A DNA stretch of 64,000 nucleotides, from positions 235,579,922 through 235,643,921 of the forward strand of contig NC_081406.1 of NCBI RefSeq assembly GCF_030272615.1, written 5' to 3'. The stretch comes from Cryptomeria japonica. Lineage: Eukaryota; Streptophyta; Pinopsida; Cupressales; Cupressaceae. How positions within the stretch are numbered: position 1 is the first letter of the stretch; each line of letters begins with the position of its first letter. Positions 33,010-44,229 of this stretch are shown piece by piece. The notes under the pieces are model-generated. The model searched no databases, was not told the DNA's origin, and saw only the letters and a program-made list of their open reading frames with translations. Position numbers and translations under genes: made by a program.

Positions 33010-33263
33010 TGTTGGGATCCAAAAAACACTGTGAGGGGGGTTGGGGTGAATCAATGTTCTTTTGGTTTGAGTATTTTTAATCTTATTAAAAAATCCACTT
33101 ATTAACTGGTATGCATAAAAGAAAGTGACAAAAAATAATAGCAATACAACCACAAGAATCAATACCATAACACATAGATTTATACGTGGAAAGCCTCAAA
33201 GAGGAAAAACCACGATGGGATTGCTGACCCATAATATCTATCCACTGGCCAATTGAATAAATA
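33010..33263 (-). repeat. Truncated family-E LTR
   Basis: The 254-bp piece starts TGTTGGGATCC and matches the reverse complement of the last 250 bases or so of the LTR at 1396-2321. It includes the C-rich/GATTCAC block and the 'TATGCATAAAAGAAAGT' stretch. Similarity ends abruptly at about 33263, where Copia gag sequence begins, so the LTR is cut. There is no primer-site pattern to its left. Confidence 0.75.
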
Positions 33264-33494
33264 GCTAACTCTACAATCATTTTCAATGCCCTTATCCAAG
33301 CCTATCGGAGGAGGATTGCCAAATGCTAGATTATGAGGTATATATCCTTTCTCAATGATCTCCCAAATATCCTTACCGAGACATCTCAGATGAGTCTCCA
33401 TCTGAATCTTCCATACTTTGTAATTTGTTCCATCAAGCCTAGGAATTTCTCTCCGGAAAACAACTGCAGATAAAATTTGACTATTAGGTTCCAT
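33264..33494 (-). pseudogene. Copia D gag N-terminal fragment
   Basis: About 75 codons of a Ty1/copia Gag: start Met at 33494, then 'PRLDGTNYKVWKIQMETHLRCLG' in outline and 'WEIIEKGYIPHN'. This is the typical DUF4219/UBN2 opening (residues 19-65). Coding similarity ends near 33264 at the join with the E-family LTR fragment; the remaining open residues are LTR read-through. The primer site (about 33532-33548) and the D 5' LTR lie directly upstream, so the piece belongs to a minus-strand element whose pol was lost or lies elsewhere. Confidence 0.8.
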
Positions 33495-33531
33495 AGGATC
33501 TTCCTCAAGTAGTTAAGCTTTTGTAGAGAGG

Positions 33532-33548
33532 ACTAGGATCTCATACCA
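33532..33548 (-). other. Primer binding site of Copia D
   Basis: The plus strand ACTAGGATCTCATACCA gives sense TGGTATGAGATCCTAGT, an initiator tRNA-Met-type site with a TATCA-to-TATGA change, two bases from the LTR. Confidence 0.65.
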
Positions 33549-33550
33549 AT

Positions 33551-34792
33551 AGTTAGATAGCTTAGATAACCGGTGAACAACTGAGAGAGGGGGGGGGGGG
33601 GGTGAATCAATTGTTAACAAATTATAGAACTTTAAGCATTAAAACCTTATTACCAGAATACATAAACCAAATACCAAAATAGAAGATATAATAGTTAAGC
33701 ACAAATATAATCCATAGAACATTTACCAACCATCCACAAAAGATAACACCAAGATTTGTACATGGAAAACCCAGTAAAGGGAAAAACCACGGTGGGAAGC
33801 CTACCCATAGTCAGATAATAATTCTAGAGTAAGTATATGATTACAAAAGGAGTGGCCTGCACATTTAGGAGGGCCAACAACCTAGAGTGCACTGCTCATC
33901 ACAAAAGGAGCCTCACTGACTACAAAATAAATCTAGACTACAATCTGTAAAAGAAGAGTGAAATGCAAGAATATCATCTCCTATGCCTGAATATAGTTTT
34001 GGTTAAGCTTAGTATCGGAGGTCTTAAACCTCTTTCACTAACCCAATTTGATCACCTATGAGTGACCAAAACCTCTGGATATTATTACATCCTTATTCAC
34101 ACATAGATAATCCTATATCCCAAAAACCCATGAATATTCCCATGATCTACAAAGACATCTTACATCATATTTATAGCAACCCATGATCTCAACAATTAGG
34201 TCGGCCACCTAAAAGATAATACAATAAGTTCATAACATAAACCCACAATCCAATGATCAACCTAGTTGGCCTAAGACCAAAACAACAGAATCCAATCAAT
34301 AGATCCAACTAGAAACACATCAGGATCATCCACCAACACGTTACATAAACTAGTCCATAACCCAACAGAATAAGATAGCATTAGGTCCAGTCTGAAATGC
34401 AATACCACCGATCAATAGGAAAATGAACAAGATAACCAATAGCATCCCAAAAGCCATCTAGAAGCCACACCAATACCACTTATCATGTTCATCAAAAGAT
34501 CTTCAACAAAGCTCTGTTGGTAAAACCCTTACCAGTGACCAAAAGGCTTACTAGAACAAATGATAGCTCCTAAGTCATCAAATACTAAACCAACTGATCA
34601 TGATACACATCTGAATAGTATGAATGATAGATCCAAAACAATTCCACAAACCAAAGCATACCGAAGCATACCAGATCAATATCATAATCCAACCACTCTA
34701 TCGAAAACCGATAAATAACCAAAACAGTTGGTTTTGCCATCAATGACAAAACATCAATGCAACACATAATCAATTCCTCCAATTTGCCAACA
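33551..34792 (-). repeat. Copia D 5' LTR
   Basis: A 1,242-bp LTR with a mutated left end (AGTTAGATAG, for TG) and right end TTGCCAACA. A 14-base G run lies at 33589-33602. Minus-strand CTATAAATATGATG at about 34164-34177 is a clean TATA box. It shares architecture but not close sequence with families A, B, F and G. No partner LTR is in the window. Confidence 0.8.
34167..34176 (-). promoter_or_regulatory. TATA box, Copia D LTR
   Basis: Minus-strand CTATAAATAT, upstream of the GTGGTTTTTCCC-type leader block near 33780-33792. Confidence 0.5.
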
Positions 34793-35400
34793 GAAATTAC
34801 TTATAATTTCATCTTCTTCTTCCAAGGTATCTTTATGATTAGGACAAGTTTGAGGAAAAGGACAAGTATAACTCATTAATGTTTCATCTCTAGTGGGAAT
34901 TTTATTGAAATCAAAAGAGGGTATGCTATCACTAGGAAAAGTAGAGACACTGTCATCTATTTGCACCAAATGATCTTCATTGGGGAAGTAATTTTTAGGA
35001 AGAAAATGAACACTATTCTTCAAAGATTCGTACTTAATAAGGAGATGTTTAAAAGAAGTGTTCATAACCTCTTGTTGCATTAATGTGCCCCCATTGATAT
35101 GACCAAATTTGGGAGAAGATAAATCAATTTCCATCAATGCTTTTTCCATGGAGAAGTATCATGTATGGAAGGTAAGGTAACATCAATAAATTTGTTTATG
35201 ATTACATCCTCTTCCTCTAAGGTAGTTTCATGGGAGAGGCACATTTTAGGAGAATTATCAACATCATTCTTCAAATATTAATCCTTAAAACATGGGAAAG
35301 TTTTGAAGGAATTGTTAACAATACTTCTTTGCACTAAAATGTCATCATGGATAGGAGGATCTTTAAGAGAGGTAAACTAAAACAAGGGAGTCTAACCCAT
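34793..35400 (-). pseudogene. Gypsy-relic acidic spacer fragment
   Basis: A minus-strand frame of about 130 codons (34754-35149) rich in Asp, Glu, Ser and Pro, followed upstream by a related, broken stretch to about 35400. No enzyme motif is visible. Its composition and short DNA-level likeness ('ttctaggataaaacaatcc'-type acidic runs) resemble the acidic region downstream of the Gypsy gag at 44260-45950. I therefore read it as decayed Gypsy linker sequence, with low confidence. The right end of Copia D's LTR abuts it. Confidence 0.35.
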
Positions 35401-35698
35401 TACACAATCTATGAAATGCATGCATTATGACAACAATTTTCCTTTTTCAAATGTTATTATATGCAAATAGAAAAAAATGTTCAATTTTTATGATGTAACA
35501 ATAATGATTATAAGTATGAATTAATCAATGGCTTCAAATGTTAAAATGAAAATAAGGAGTAAGCATAGGACATGTCTGGTTCATCGAAATATGATGGAAG
35601 AAAATGGAATCAAGTAAACTAAGACCTAATCCCACTCTCATCCACACATTGGAATGCAAAAGAGCCTAAGGAGATGACTCACTTTGACTACTTGCAAA

Positions 35699-35718
35699 AG
35701 AGAGAGAGAGAGAGAGAG
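35699..35718. repeat. (AG)n microsatellite
   Basis: About ten AG units in a row within unassigned sequence. Confidence 0.85.
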
Positions 35719-36031
35719 TCAAGGAATATATTTAGGGTTTGTATTCCTTTGTTTCTATGAAGAGGAGATGTGCAAAATGCAATGAAATGATCAACTAAGC
35801 TAGAGAGATGACCAAAAATGCAGATGTAAACTGAAATGCTAAAAATTGCAGATCTAAAACTGAGACACTAAATACATAGCAAGAAGGGGAGTTAAAATGT
35901 GCACCGATTATTGACATTTGAGGCTTACTTAGCAGAACCTAGGCACCACACCCTAGTCTTTAATACTACAGAGACCTGTCCTTTGGAATCTAGATCATGA
36001 AGCTCTATAATGTTGAACTGCCACAAGCTGC

Positions 36032-37025
36032 AGGGTGAACTCACAATACTGGTTCCCACTTTTTGACCAACTTTGACACTTATATGAATATTTTGAAAAA
36101 AACCTTCACTTTTCGACACCTATAACTTTTAAACCATTCAGAATTTGAAGATGATATAAACTAGTGATTTTTAACATCTTGTTTGGAGATTCTAAATATA
36201 TTTTTTTCAAATTTGTTTGAATAAAATTTTATTGATTTTTCCATCTCCCTCAAAAAGTAGTTTTTAACAGCAAACAACATTTTTTAAGAGTGATGTGTAT
36301 CCTGAAATGCATAATGTTTTTTATATAAATGATAAAAACTTAATTCTTTTGAATTTTGGTTTGTAACATCAATACCCAAAGCATGCAGTTGGTTTGATAG
36401 TGATATGTTGAATATTTTTCATTTTATTAAGTTTTGAAGTTTGACTAATTATAATTTAGATATAGGTGTACATTTGAGCACATAACTTGTTCTATATATA
36501 TCAAAATTCATTTTTCTTTTTTTTGTTAGAAAGAAAACATCAATACCTAGTGCATATATGTTTTTCAGATTTTTTTTGAATTAGTTTACTATTTTTCTCA
36601 ATGCATTGGACAAAGAAGTTCATGACTGGTGAAAAACCTACATTCATAAGAAATAAAATAAAAATATATTAATGAAATTAAATATATTAAAAGTTATACT
36701 ATTTGGAAATTTTATAATAAGGACTAAATACTTAAAAAACAAACTTTTAAATGAATTAATTTCACCCCCCAAAAGCTAATGTAAAATTGGTTTTTTATCA
36801 GCATTTGATAGATGCAAAGGAGAGTCCATTGCAAGTATGATCTAGAAGTAGAGAGGTTCTATCCAAGAAATTTTGATCTAAGAGTCTTTGATTTAACTCT
36901 CTTCAATTAATTACTTAAAATGGGACCTCTTAAAGATTAAATCATTATATTTTTTAAAAAATGTATGATTTCAGCAAAAATCGGGATGTACCAAAAAGTG
37001 GGAACCAACTTTGTGAGTTCACCCT
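36032..37025. repeat. 34-bp inverted repeat pair
   Basis: The arm at 36032-36065 (starting AGGGTGAACTCACAA) is the reverse complement of 36992-37025 with three mismatches, clustered in one block. The 926-bp spacer has no gene I recognise. Confidence 0.75.
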
Positions 37026-38201
37026 ACAAAAAAAATCAAAGGTCCAGGGCACCACACCTTGGTCCTGGACTAGGCCGCCACGCCCTGGTCTTAGGAAACT
37101 GAGATCTATCTTTGATCTTGATTTTGCACCGGTGTGATTTCTTGGTTCCAAAGATTGTGCATCCATCGTATTCTCTATACCTGCACCTGCAACTTGGAAA
37201 ATGGTGTCTAGGTGGATATATGGGGTTCTGACTTAGTCAAACCCCTTGTTTTGGTGATTTCCACCTCCACAAATAGCCAATAATGTACTAAAAATGTGTG
37301 TGTAAGATCCTAAATGAACAAGAAAGTAAATCTAAAGTTCTACCCTAAGCTTAGAGAGTAAACCCTAAATGAATGTAAATGCTTCAAATCACAAATACAA
37401 TAATGGATATAATGAATAAATTTAAATATAAAAATGAGTGTTATGAAACACATACAAAGATATAAAATAACATGAAACCATATCAAACCCTATGGGAGAG
37501 GTACAAGACAATCAACAATTGGTGATCTCCTATTATTCTTCAACATCTTCAAAGCTTCAATTGATGATGAAAATGGTTGATGTAAACTTGATAGATGCTT
37601 GATTTTCTAATTGAAGAATCCATATAAATTGTACTTTCACTTCATGAGAGGCTCCTTTAATTTCTTGTAGATGAATTCCTCAAATGAGGAAAGGAAAGGT
37701 TATATTTATGAAACCCTAAATTTGTTTTTGATCATAGGTTGACATAGAATGAATATAATTTCACAATTCTTTTTATTTAAACATTAAAATACTGACAAAA
37801 CATGATCTTGAAATTCGGGGAGAAAAATTAGGGACCAAGATGGCACGTCATGGTCCAAGCGACTATTTTCCAAATTTTTAGGGAAGCAAGGTATCATGAT
37901 TCTAAAGTCAATTCTAGAAGGATGTGATGATTCAAGGTATTTAGATATGTGAAATCGGGCCTTGAAGATTGAAATAGGACATAATTAGGGCGTTTGATGA
38001 ATTAATTAATTGAAAGAATAAAATTAAAAGGGGCACACTTAGGGTTAAGGGCCCAATTTTATGATGTGTAGAGGGATAGAAGAGGACTTTAGATTTAATT
38101 AAACTAATTAATCAAATGCTTAAAGGGAATTTAAAATGCAAGATGCAAACACACTAAGGCAGGTGCTAACCTAAGCATGAAATTGTACCACCCAAATAAG
38201 G

Positions 38202-41200
38202 GTGTACAATATACAATGCTATAGGACCAAAGGTTGTCATTCAATATCAACCTCCTACCACATTCTCAAAAGGGGAGAAATCAATAAAGAAAACATTGAA
38301 GAGGATGTGTCTAATTGGCTCTCTACAGATGAAGAAGACACACCACCTATACAATTACCCCTTGAAAAGTATGGAAAAGGTCTTACCATTATTAAAAAAA
38401 AAGGATACAATGGGCCTAGTGGTCTTAAATCACAAAAGCAAGGTATCATAGAACATATCCTACCAAAGGCACAACCTCAAAATAGAGGATTGGGATTTAC
38501 GCTATTACAAATTGACTCCTTGAGTACTAAGTTAACCTTGTGTCAAAAGGGTTTACTTATAATGATGATAAGACACCTGAGGAAAGCCATAATGAAACTA
38601 ATTCAAATGAGTGGGAATGAAACTCTTATTCCTCTAGTTCAGGTATGCTCTTGACAATATTTTCATTGACCTTGATGATTTACCCCTTGAAGATAAACAT
38701 GTGGATATTCCTCCTCCTATACAAACCTATCCTTGAGATTGGATCCAAAATTTTTGGGATCCTAGCATGTCATCAAAAAAGAGAAGTATTGACAATGATT
38801 CCACTGATATCTTCCAGTTGCAAAATTGAGAATAAAAGTGAAATTAATGAAAAAAGAGAAAAAAAAATAGGTCTTCTAGGGAAAACCACAAGGCACCTCT
38901 AGACAATGAAAAATATAAATAAAAGATGTATGTAAGGGTGAAAACCTCTCTGAGGTGCCCAAGGATGGAATAATGTACATACCCTTGACAGGTCATGAAA
39001 TATCTCCTTTGTTGGTGAAAATAACACAAGAAATAAATCTTGGCACACTTGATAACCCTATAATCATCGATTTTATAGCTTCCTTATCAGAGAAATATAA
39101 ATCATATTTCATCAAATTCTTATTAGAAAAACAAATAAATTTTGCATGGTCATATGCAAATATGTCAGGGCTTGATTCAAAATTGGTCCTTCATCACTTA
39201 CCACTACAATTAGGTATTAAACCAGTTATACAAAAGCTAAGAAAGATGCATCCCTAGATTGCACTGCTAGTCAAAGTTGAACTCAATAAATTGTTAGATG
39301 TGGGTTTCATTAGACCCATTGACTATGCAGAGTGGATTTCTAGTAGTGCCAATAAGAAAGGCCATTGGAGGCATCAAAATATGCACCAATTATGGAGACC
39401 TAAACAAAGCATGTCCTAAAGATTATTTTCCTTTACCAAAAATTGACATAATAGTGGACATGATAGTCAGTTATGAAATGTTGTCATTAATAGATGGTTT
39501 TTCTGGCTACAATCGTATAAGGATATCTCCTGAGGATCAACATAAAAAAAAATTACATGTTCTTTGAGAACCTACTAGTGGAACGTGATGCCCTTTGGCC
39601 TTAAAAATGTTGGAGAGACCTATAAGAGATCGATGACAACCATATTCCTTTATTTCATGCATAGATTAATTGAAGATTATGTAGATGAATTATTATGTAA
39701 ATCAAACACTAGAGATAGTCATTTGGGTATCCTAGATAAGATTTACATTATTTCTTGTTGTGGCATTAAAGTAGACCCAACAAAGTTAAATGTTATAATT
39801 AACATGCCTTTTCCTTCAAGTTTAACACAACTAAGAAGTCTTCAGGGAAAGTTGCAGTCTATTTAGAGATTCATAGCACAATTGGTTGACAAATGTCACC
39901 CCTTTCCACATTTGTTTAACCTTCAAATGGAACGATCAATGTCAGCAAGCATTTCAACAATTAAAAGATTACCCATTATCTCCACAAATTTTGATGTGTC
40001 AAATTGAAGGTAAACTATTCACTTTATATATCTCAACAATAGAAACATTATTAGGGGCTCTCTCGAAATAACACAATAAAGAATGAAAAGAGAGACCGAT
40101 ATACTACATCAACCAAACTCTTGTTAGCTATAAATTGAATTACACCACTATTGAGCATGCATGTCTAGCAGTTGTCCTCGATACCAAAAATATTAGGCAT
40201 TACATGTTGAATCATAAGACATTTCTTGTGGAAAAGATATATCTACTAAAATACTTACTCAATAGAGAAGCACTCACAAGATGCTTAGCTAAATGGGTGT
40301 TGATTTTAAGAGTTAAATATTCAGTATGTTGACCAGAAAGCAATAAAAGGGTAAGTAATAGAAAATCAACTTGTAGAATTCCTAGTCCAAGACAAGCACC
40401 CACTATTATTGAGCTTTCTAGATGATTTGATGCTCACTATCACACCCACTACTGAGTGGCAACTCTTCTTTGATGGCTCACACATGAGGCAAGGCTCAGG
40501 GGGTATTATTTTATTTTTAAATTTGCAAGGAGATGCAATTCCAAAATCATACAGATTGACTTTTCAATGAACAAACAACATTATAGAATATGAGGCTTTA
40601 TTTATAAGACTAAGAATGTAGTACAATGGGATATCAAGAATCTTCATGTGTATGGTGATTCCCAACTGGTCATCCAATAGGAAAATGATGACTATGAAAC
40701 TAAAGATGAAAAAATTGTCCCCTACAAGAAATTGGTTGACCTATACAAAACCAAGTTTGTTACAGTTGTATTCAATCAATTTTCATAGCTACAAAATAAA
40801 CTAGTAGATACCATGGTTGTAATAGCATCCATGCTCAATATCCCATAGAAAATTGACAAATGTGAGTTCTTACTAGAACAACTTCTAATCCTTGCTTTTG
40901 ATTTACCACAATTTGAGTTCATGTGTATAATTTTTGGTCCCAATTCTCCTTGGTACCAAGATATTTATAACTAACTAAAATCCAAAAATCCCAAACCTTA
41001 CCTCCCAACCTACCTAACAACCAACACCAACCCTTCATCTGTGAAGCCTCTAGATACGTTAATATTGGTGACACCCTTTATCATTATTCCTTTGACCAAA
41101 CCCTCCTCGGGTATCTTGATTGAAAAGAGGCATAAACAAATTTACATAAGGTTCATGATGGTATTTGTAGGAGTCATTTCAATAGTTTAAGTCTACCAAA

Positions 41201-41600
41201 GAAATCAACCACAAATAAATACTTTGGCCTGCAATGGAGCAAGAGGCCCAAAACTTTGCAAAGAAATGTTACAAGTGTAAGATGCATGGAGACCTAATTC
41301 ATGCACTAGCACAAGAGCTCTAATTTATTATATCTCCATGACATTTTCCTCAATGGGGACTCAACCTCATAGGAAATGTTGGTGTTTTTTCCTGCAACTT
41401 GCATTCCTAAGAATCTTAATATATCTCAGGTTAGGAAGAGGACCTTCGATGCATCTTCAAAACCATCAATGGATTGAGGACATGAAAATCCCAACAATAA
41501 CAAGGCCCTTATTGACCTTCTTCACTTTGATTTATGTGAGACTCGGGAGGGTGCTCCTACTCAAATCAAGCAATTTCTAGATATCTTTAAAACCCTCATG
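38202..41600 (+). pseudogene. Tat-like Gypsy polyprotein relic (RT to integrase)
   Basis: Broken plus-strand Ty3/gypsy polyprotein. In order: a G-patch-like linker ('GYNGPSGL...RGLGF', 38395-38500); the entry to RT ('FAWSYANMSGLD', 'LRKMHP', to 39257); RT with 'DLNKACPKDYFPLP', 'SLIDGFSGYN' (39298-39567), 'MPFGLKN' and 'EDYVDE' (39585-39720). RNase H remnants lie at 39886-40332. A second RNase H-like domain follows at about 40450-40760, with 'FFDGSHM', 'NNIIEYEAL' and 'VYGDSQLVI', the extra domain known from Tat-lineage elements. Integrase zinc-finger remnants lie near 41160-41320. RT is internally deleted after the YVDE site. Many stops and frameshifts are present, and no LTR pair was found. 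Confidence 0.8.
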
Positions 41601-44229
41601 ATAACATATGAACACTTATCGGTAGATTCTTCTAAGACAAAACAAGGGACCCTGTATATAATTACTACACACATGTCTCTGATCCCACAACATTATGAAA
41701 CATTGTGAGATAACTAAAACAATGATGATTTCCCAAAGAAGGGAAACTCAATCATACACCAAGGGAACAAAATCCCATCAACTGCTTGAAACAAATAACT
41801 AAAGAAAAATAAAAAAAATTAAATAAAATTTGGAAAAAATCCTTAATAGGTAGTAAATCCAGTGCATATCTATGAGAACAAAGTTAAACCTATAAAAAAG
41901 GAAGTAACACCCCACATTGAAAAAGAACTCAGATTAGTGAATTTTAATATGTTCATGCTTAGCATCAACGCAATTCTACTATGCTATCACATGCATCCAC
42001 ACTTGATTATCCTTCAAGATTTATTGATCTCATTGTAACTCATGCACATGAAATTTAATGTTCCCCTTGATAACAACCCATAAATACAATTACATAATGA
42101 TATAATCATACCAAAACAAATGAATATATCCTTAACATATTATCTCATATGAAATTAGGAAATGAATTAGGAGAAAAAGAATGCAACAATAGAAGGATTT
42201 ATTTTAATTAATAAATGAAAGTTAAAATGTGGAGAACACACTTCCTTCTTGTAAATAAAACTCTAAAAGCTAAGACACAAAACTATCCTGCAACTATGCC
42301 ACCTCCTTCGAAAATCTCTTTCTTTTACAACCGTGGTATTCCTTTTATAGAAACAAGGAATGCACAAGCTATTGGTTGTTTACACTTGGAAATATTCTTT
42401 ATGACTTATCATTCTACCTATAATGGAAAAAGGAAACTTCCATAGAGGAAAGAACAAAAAGGTGCATCCAAAAAAATTATGTTGTAGCTTAATTGCCTTT
42501 GCGCCATTCCACCATCGCGTTGAAACTACACACCTAGTTTTATTTGACATAGGTAAAATAGAGCATCCCAAAAGCCAAAAGGTGAAGCTCACAGTCTTGG
42601 ACTGGTAGCAATTAAAATGGAAAGAGGATCTCTCATGCAAATCTTGTGAACAGAGAATGGGTTACAACTTTCATGGGCTTGCAACATCATACAAAATTTG
42701 CATCTGAATCATCCACCTTCTCTTGTTGTCCTTTTCCTCTCCTCTTTCACTGCCTTTGTGCCATTCGGTAGTGTGGGGAAAAAATATGATGACTCTTGAA
42801 AGGTTCCTTGCAACTGAAAAGGCCTTTCAAAATCCCCATGGCCATCATGCTTCATTTCAAGACCCCCTAGCCATACCATAGCTCAATAATATGATATCTA
42901 GCCAATGTCAAAAAAAATTCACTTAATGAATGCATAACTTTGTTGCTCCATTCTTTGCACCATCAAAAGTCCCATCTACAAAACAACCTCCCTTGTTTCT
43001 TTCTATCAAAACTCAACTCTAATAATTATATAGAGATAATAGGACTACTAAAAATAGCCTTGCAGTGGCTTTTCATGCAAGTTGTCCTTTATGCTTTTCT
43101 CTTTGAAATCCTAATTTCTTTTGCCAACTGTAAACTCTGAAAAAATCATACACATGCAACTCATCTTTTCGCCATTCAAGTTCCACATGCACATTATCAA
43201 AAATATCTTTCTCTTATCCTCCTTAATTTATTCCTAAACAATAAATCTGGTCATGATCTTGTTGTACTTCTCCAACAGGATTCACGCTTCTTTTGGTCAG
43301 GGCTTGCATTTGACTAGACATTCCTTCATACCTACTTGCTCATATGGCAGCCACTGGAAAATCAAGAAGCCATGTCTCTTTACTTGTGATCATATCAACT
43401 TCATCACCTACCATACTAGGTGCCAAATTTGCAATTTCAAATCTCATTCGTTGATGCTACTAAATTGACCTTGATCAACCAACCAAAAACTTCTTGCAAT
43501 CCATGCGGACCTCTGTTATGTGCCTAGGACACCATGTCTAATTTTGAAACATCAATATAATCTCCCCATATGCCCACACCATTCTCTAGCCTTTATGAAA
43601 CAGACAAGAAGAATCATGGGATATGCATTCATTTCCTCTATCCACTCTTGCAAGCTCGCAAATTAACTTTAATTTCATCAAAATACCATGCGGGGCCATG
43701 GGACTTGGAGATGACTTAACATACTCAAGTGATTTTTACATCCATGAGTCCGCGGTCTCCAACTTGACAACTCTTAACATCTTGCCAGAAGGTGAGACCC
43801 ATCCTACACATCATTATTCATATATGCATCCCCGCGAAGAACAATCCACCTATAGGGATAAAACTGTGGGAAGACGAGTGCTTCCAAATTGTTACTCGCA
43901 AGCCCGCTACAAAATCTTGGTCGAGTAATAGAAAAGTGTGGGGGTGAGGTAGAAGTTGCAGTTTACCTAAAATGTAACTCGCAAGCCCACAGAAAAGCCC
44001 AAAATTTGCCAATATATTATCAAAATTAATACTGCCAAAAATACAAAAAATTTGCAGTCCTAACAGTGGCTCTTGTTGGGGATGTATCCCTCCTACATGA
44101 ATAGCAAGAATCCAAGTCTCTAGTTGAAGCATACCATGTGATACTCCATTGGGAAAATAACCATAGTGTGTTTCATTCCAAGGAATTAGATCCAAACTTT
44201 TTTTGGCAGCCCGAAAACACCAAAAATGT
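41601..44229. other. Unassigned region, no supported gene
   Basis: About 2.6 kb between the plus-strand Gypsy relic and a minus-strand Gypsy gag relic. Open frames up to 125 codons (43818-44195, minus) show no recognisable domain. A 'gaaaacaccaaaaatgtagaacc' type junction near 44215-44235 resembles a Gypsy primer-site/LTR edge but cannot be confirmed. Confidence 0.4.

Larger units (their letters stand above)
35401..38200. other. Unassigned AT-rich repeat-like region
   Basis: No convincing gene. It contains an (AG)n tract at about 35699-35718. A 34-bp inverted repeat (36032-36065 and 36992-37025, 31 of 34 matching) is present. Short dyads such as GTCCAGG/CCTGGAC lie at 37042-37070. It may be the decayed LTR or leader of the Gypsy relic that begins at about 38202, but no LTR ends were found. 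Confidence 0.4.

Noticed and set aside
43818..44195. 125-codon minus-strand frame that might be a small host gene
   Set aside because: No recognisable domain, no upstream or splice context, and placed within decayed Gypsy DNA.
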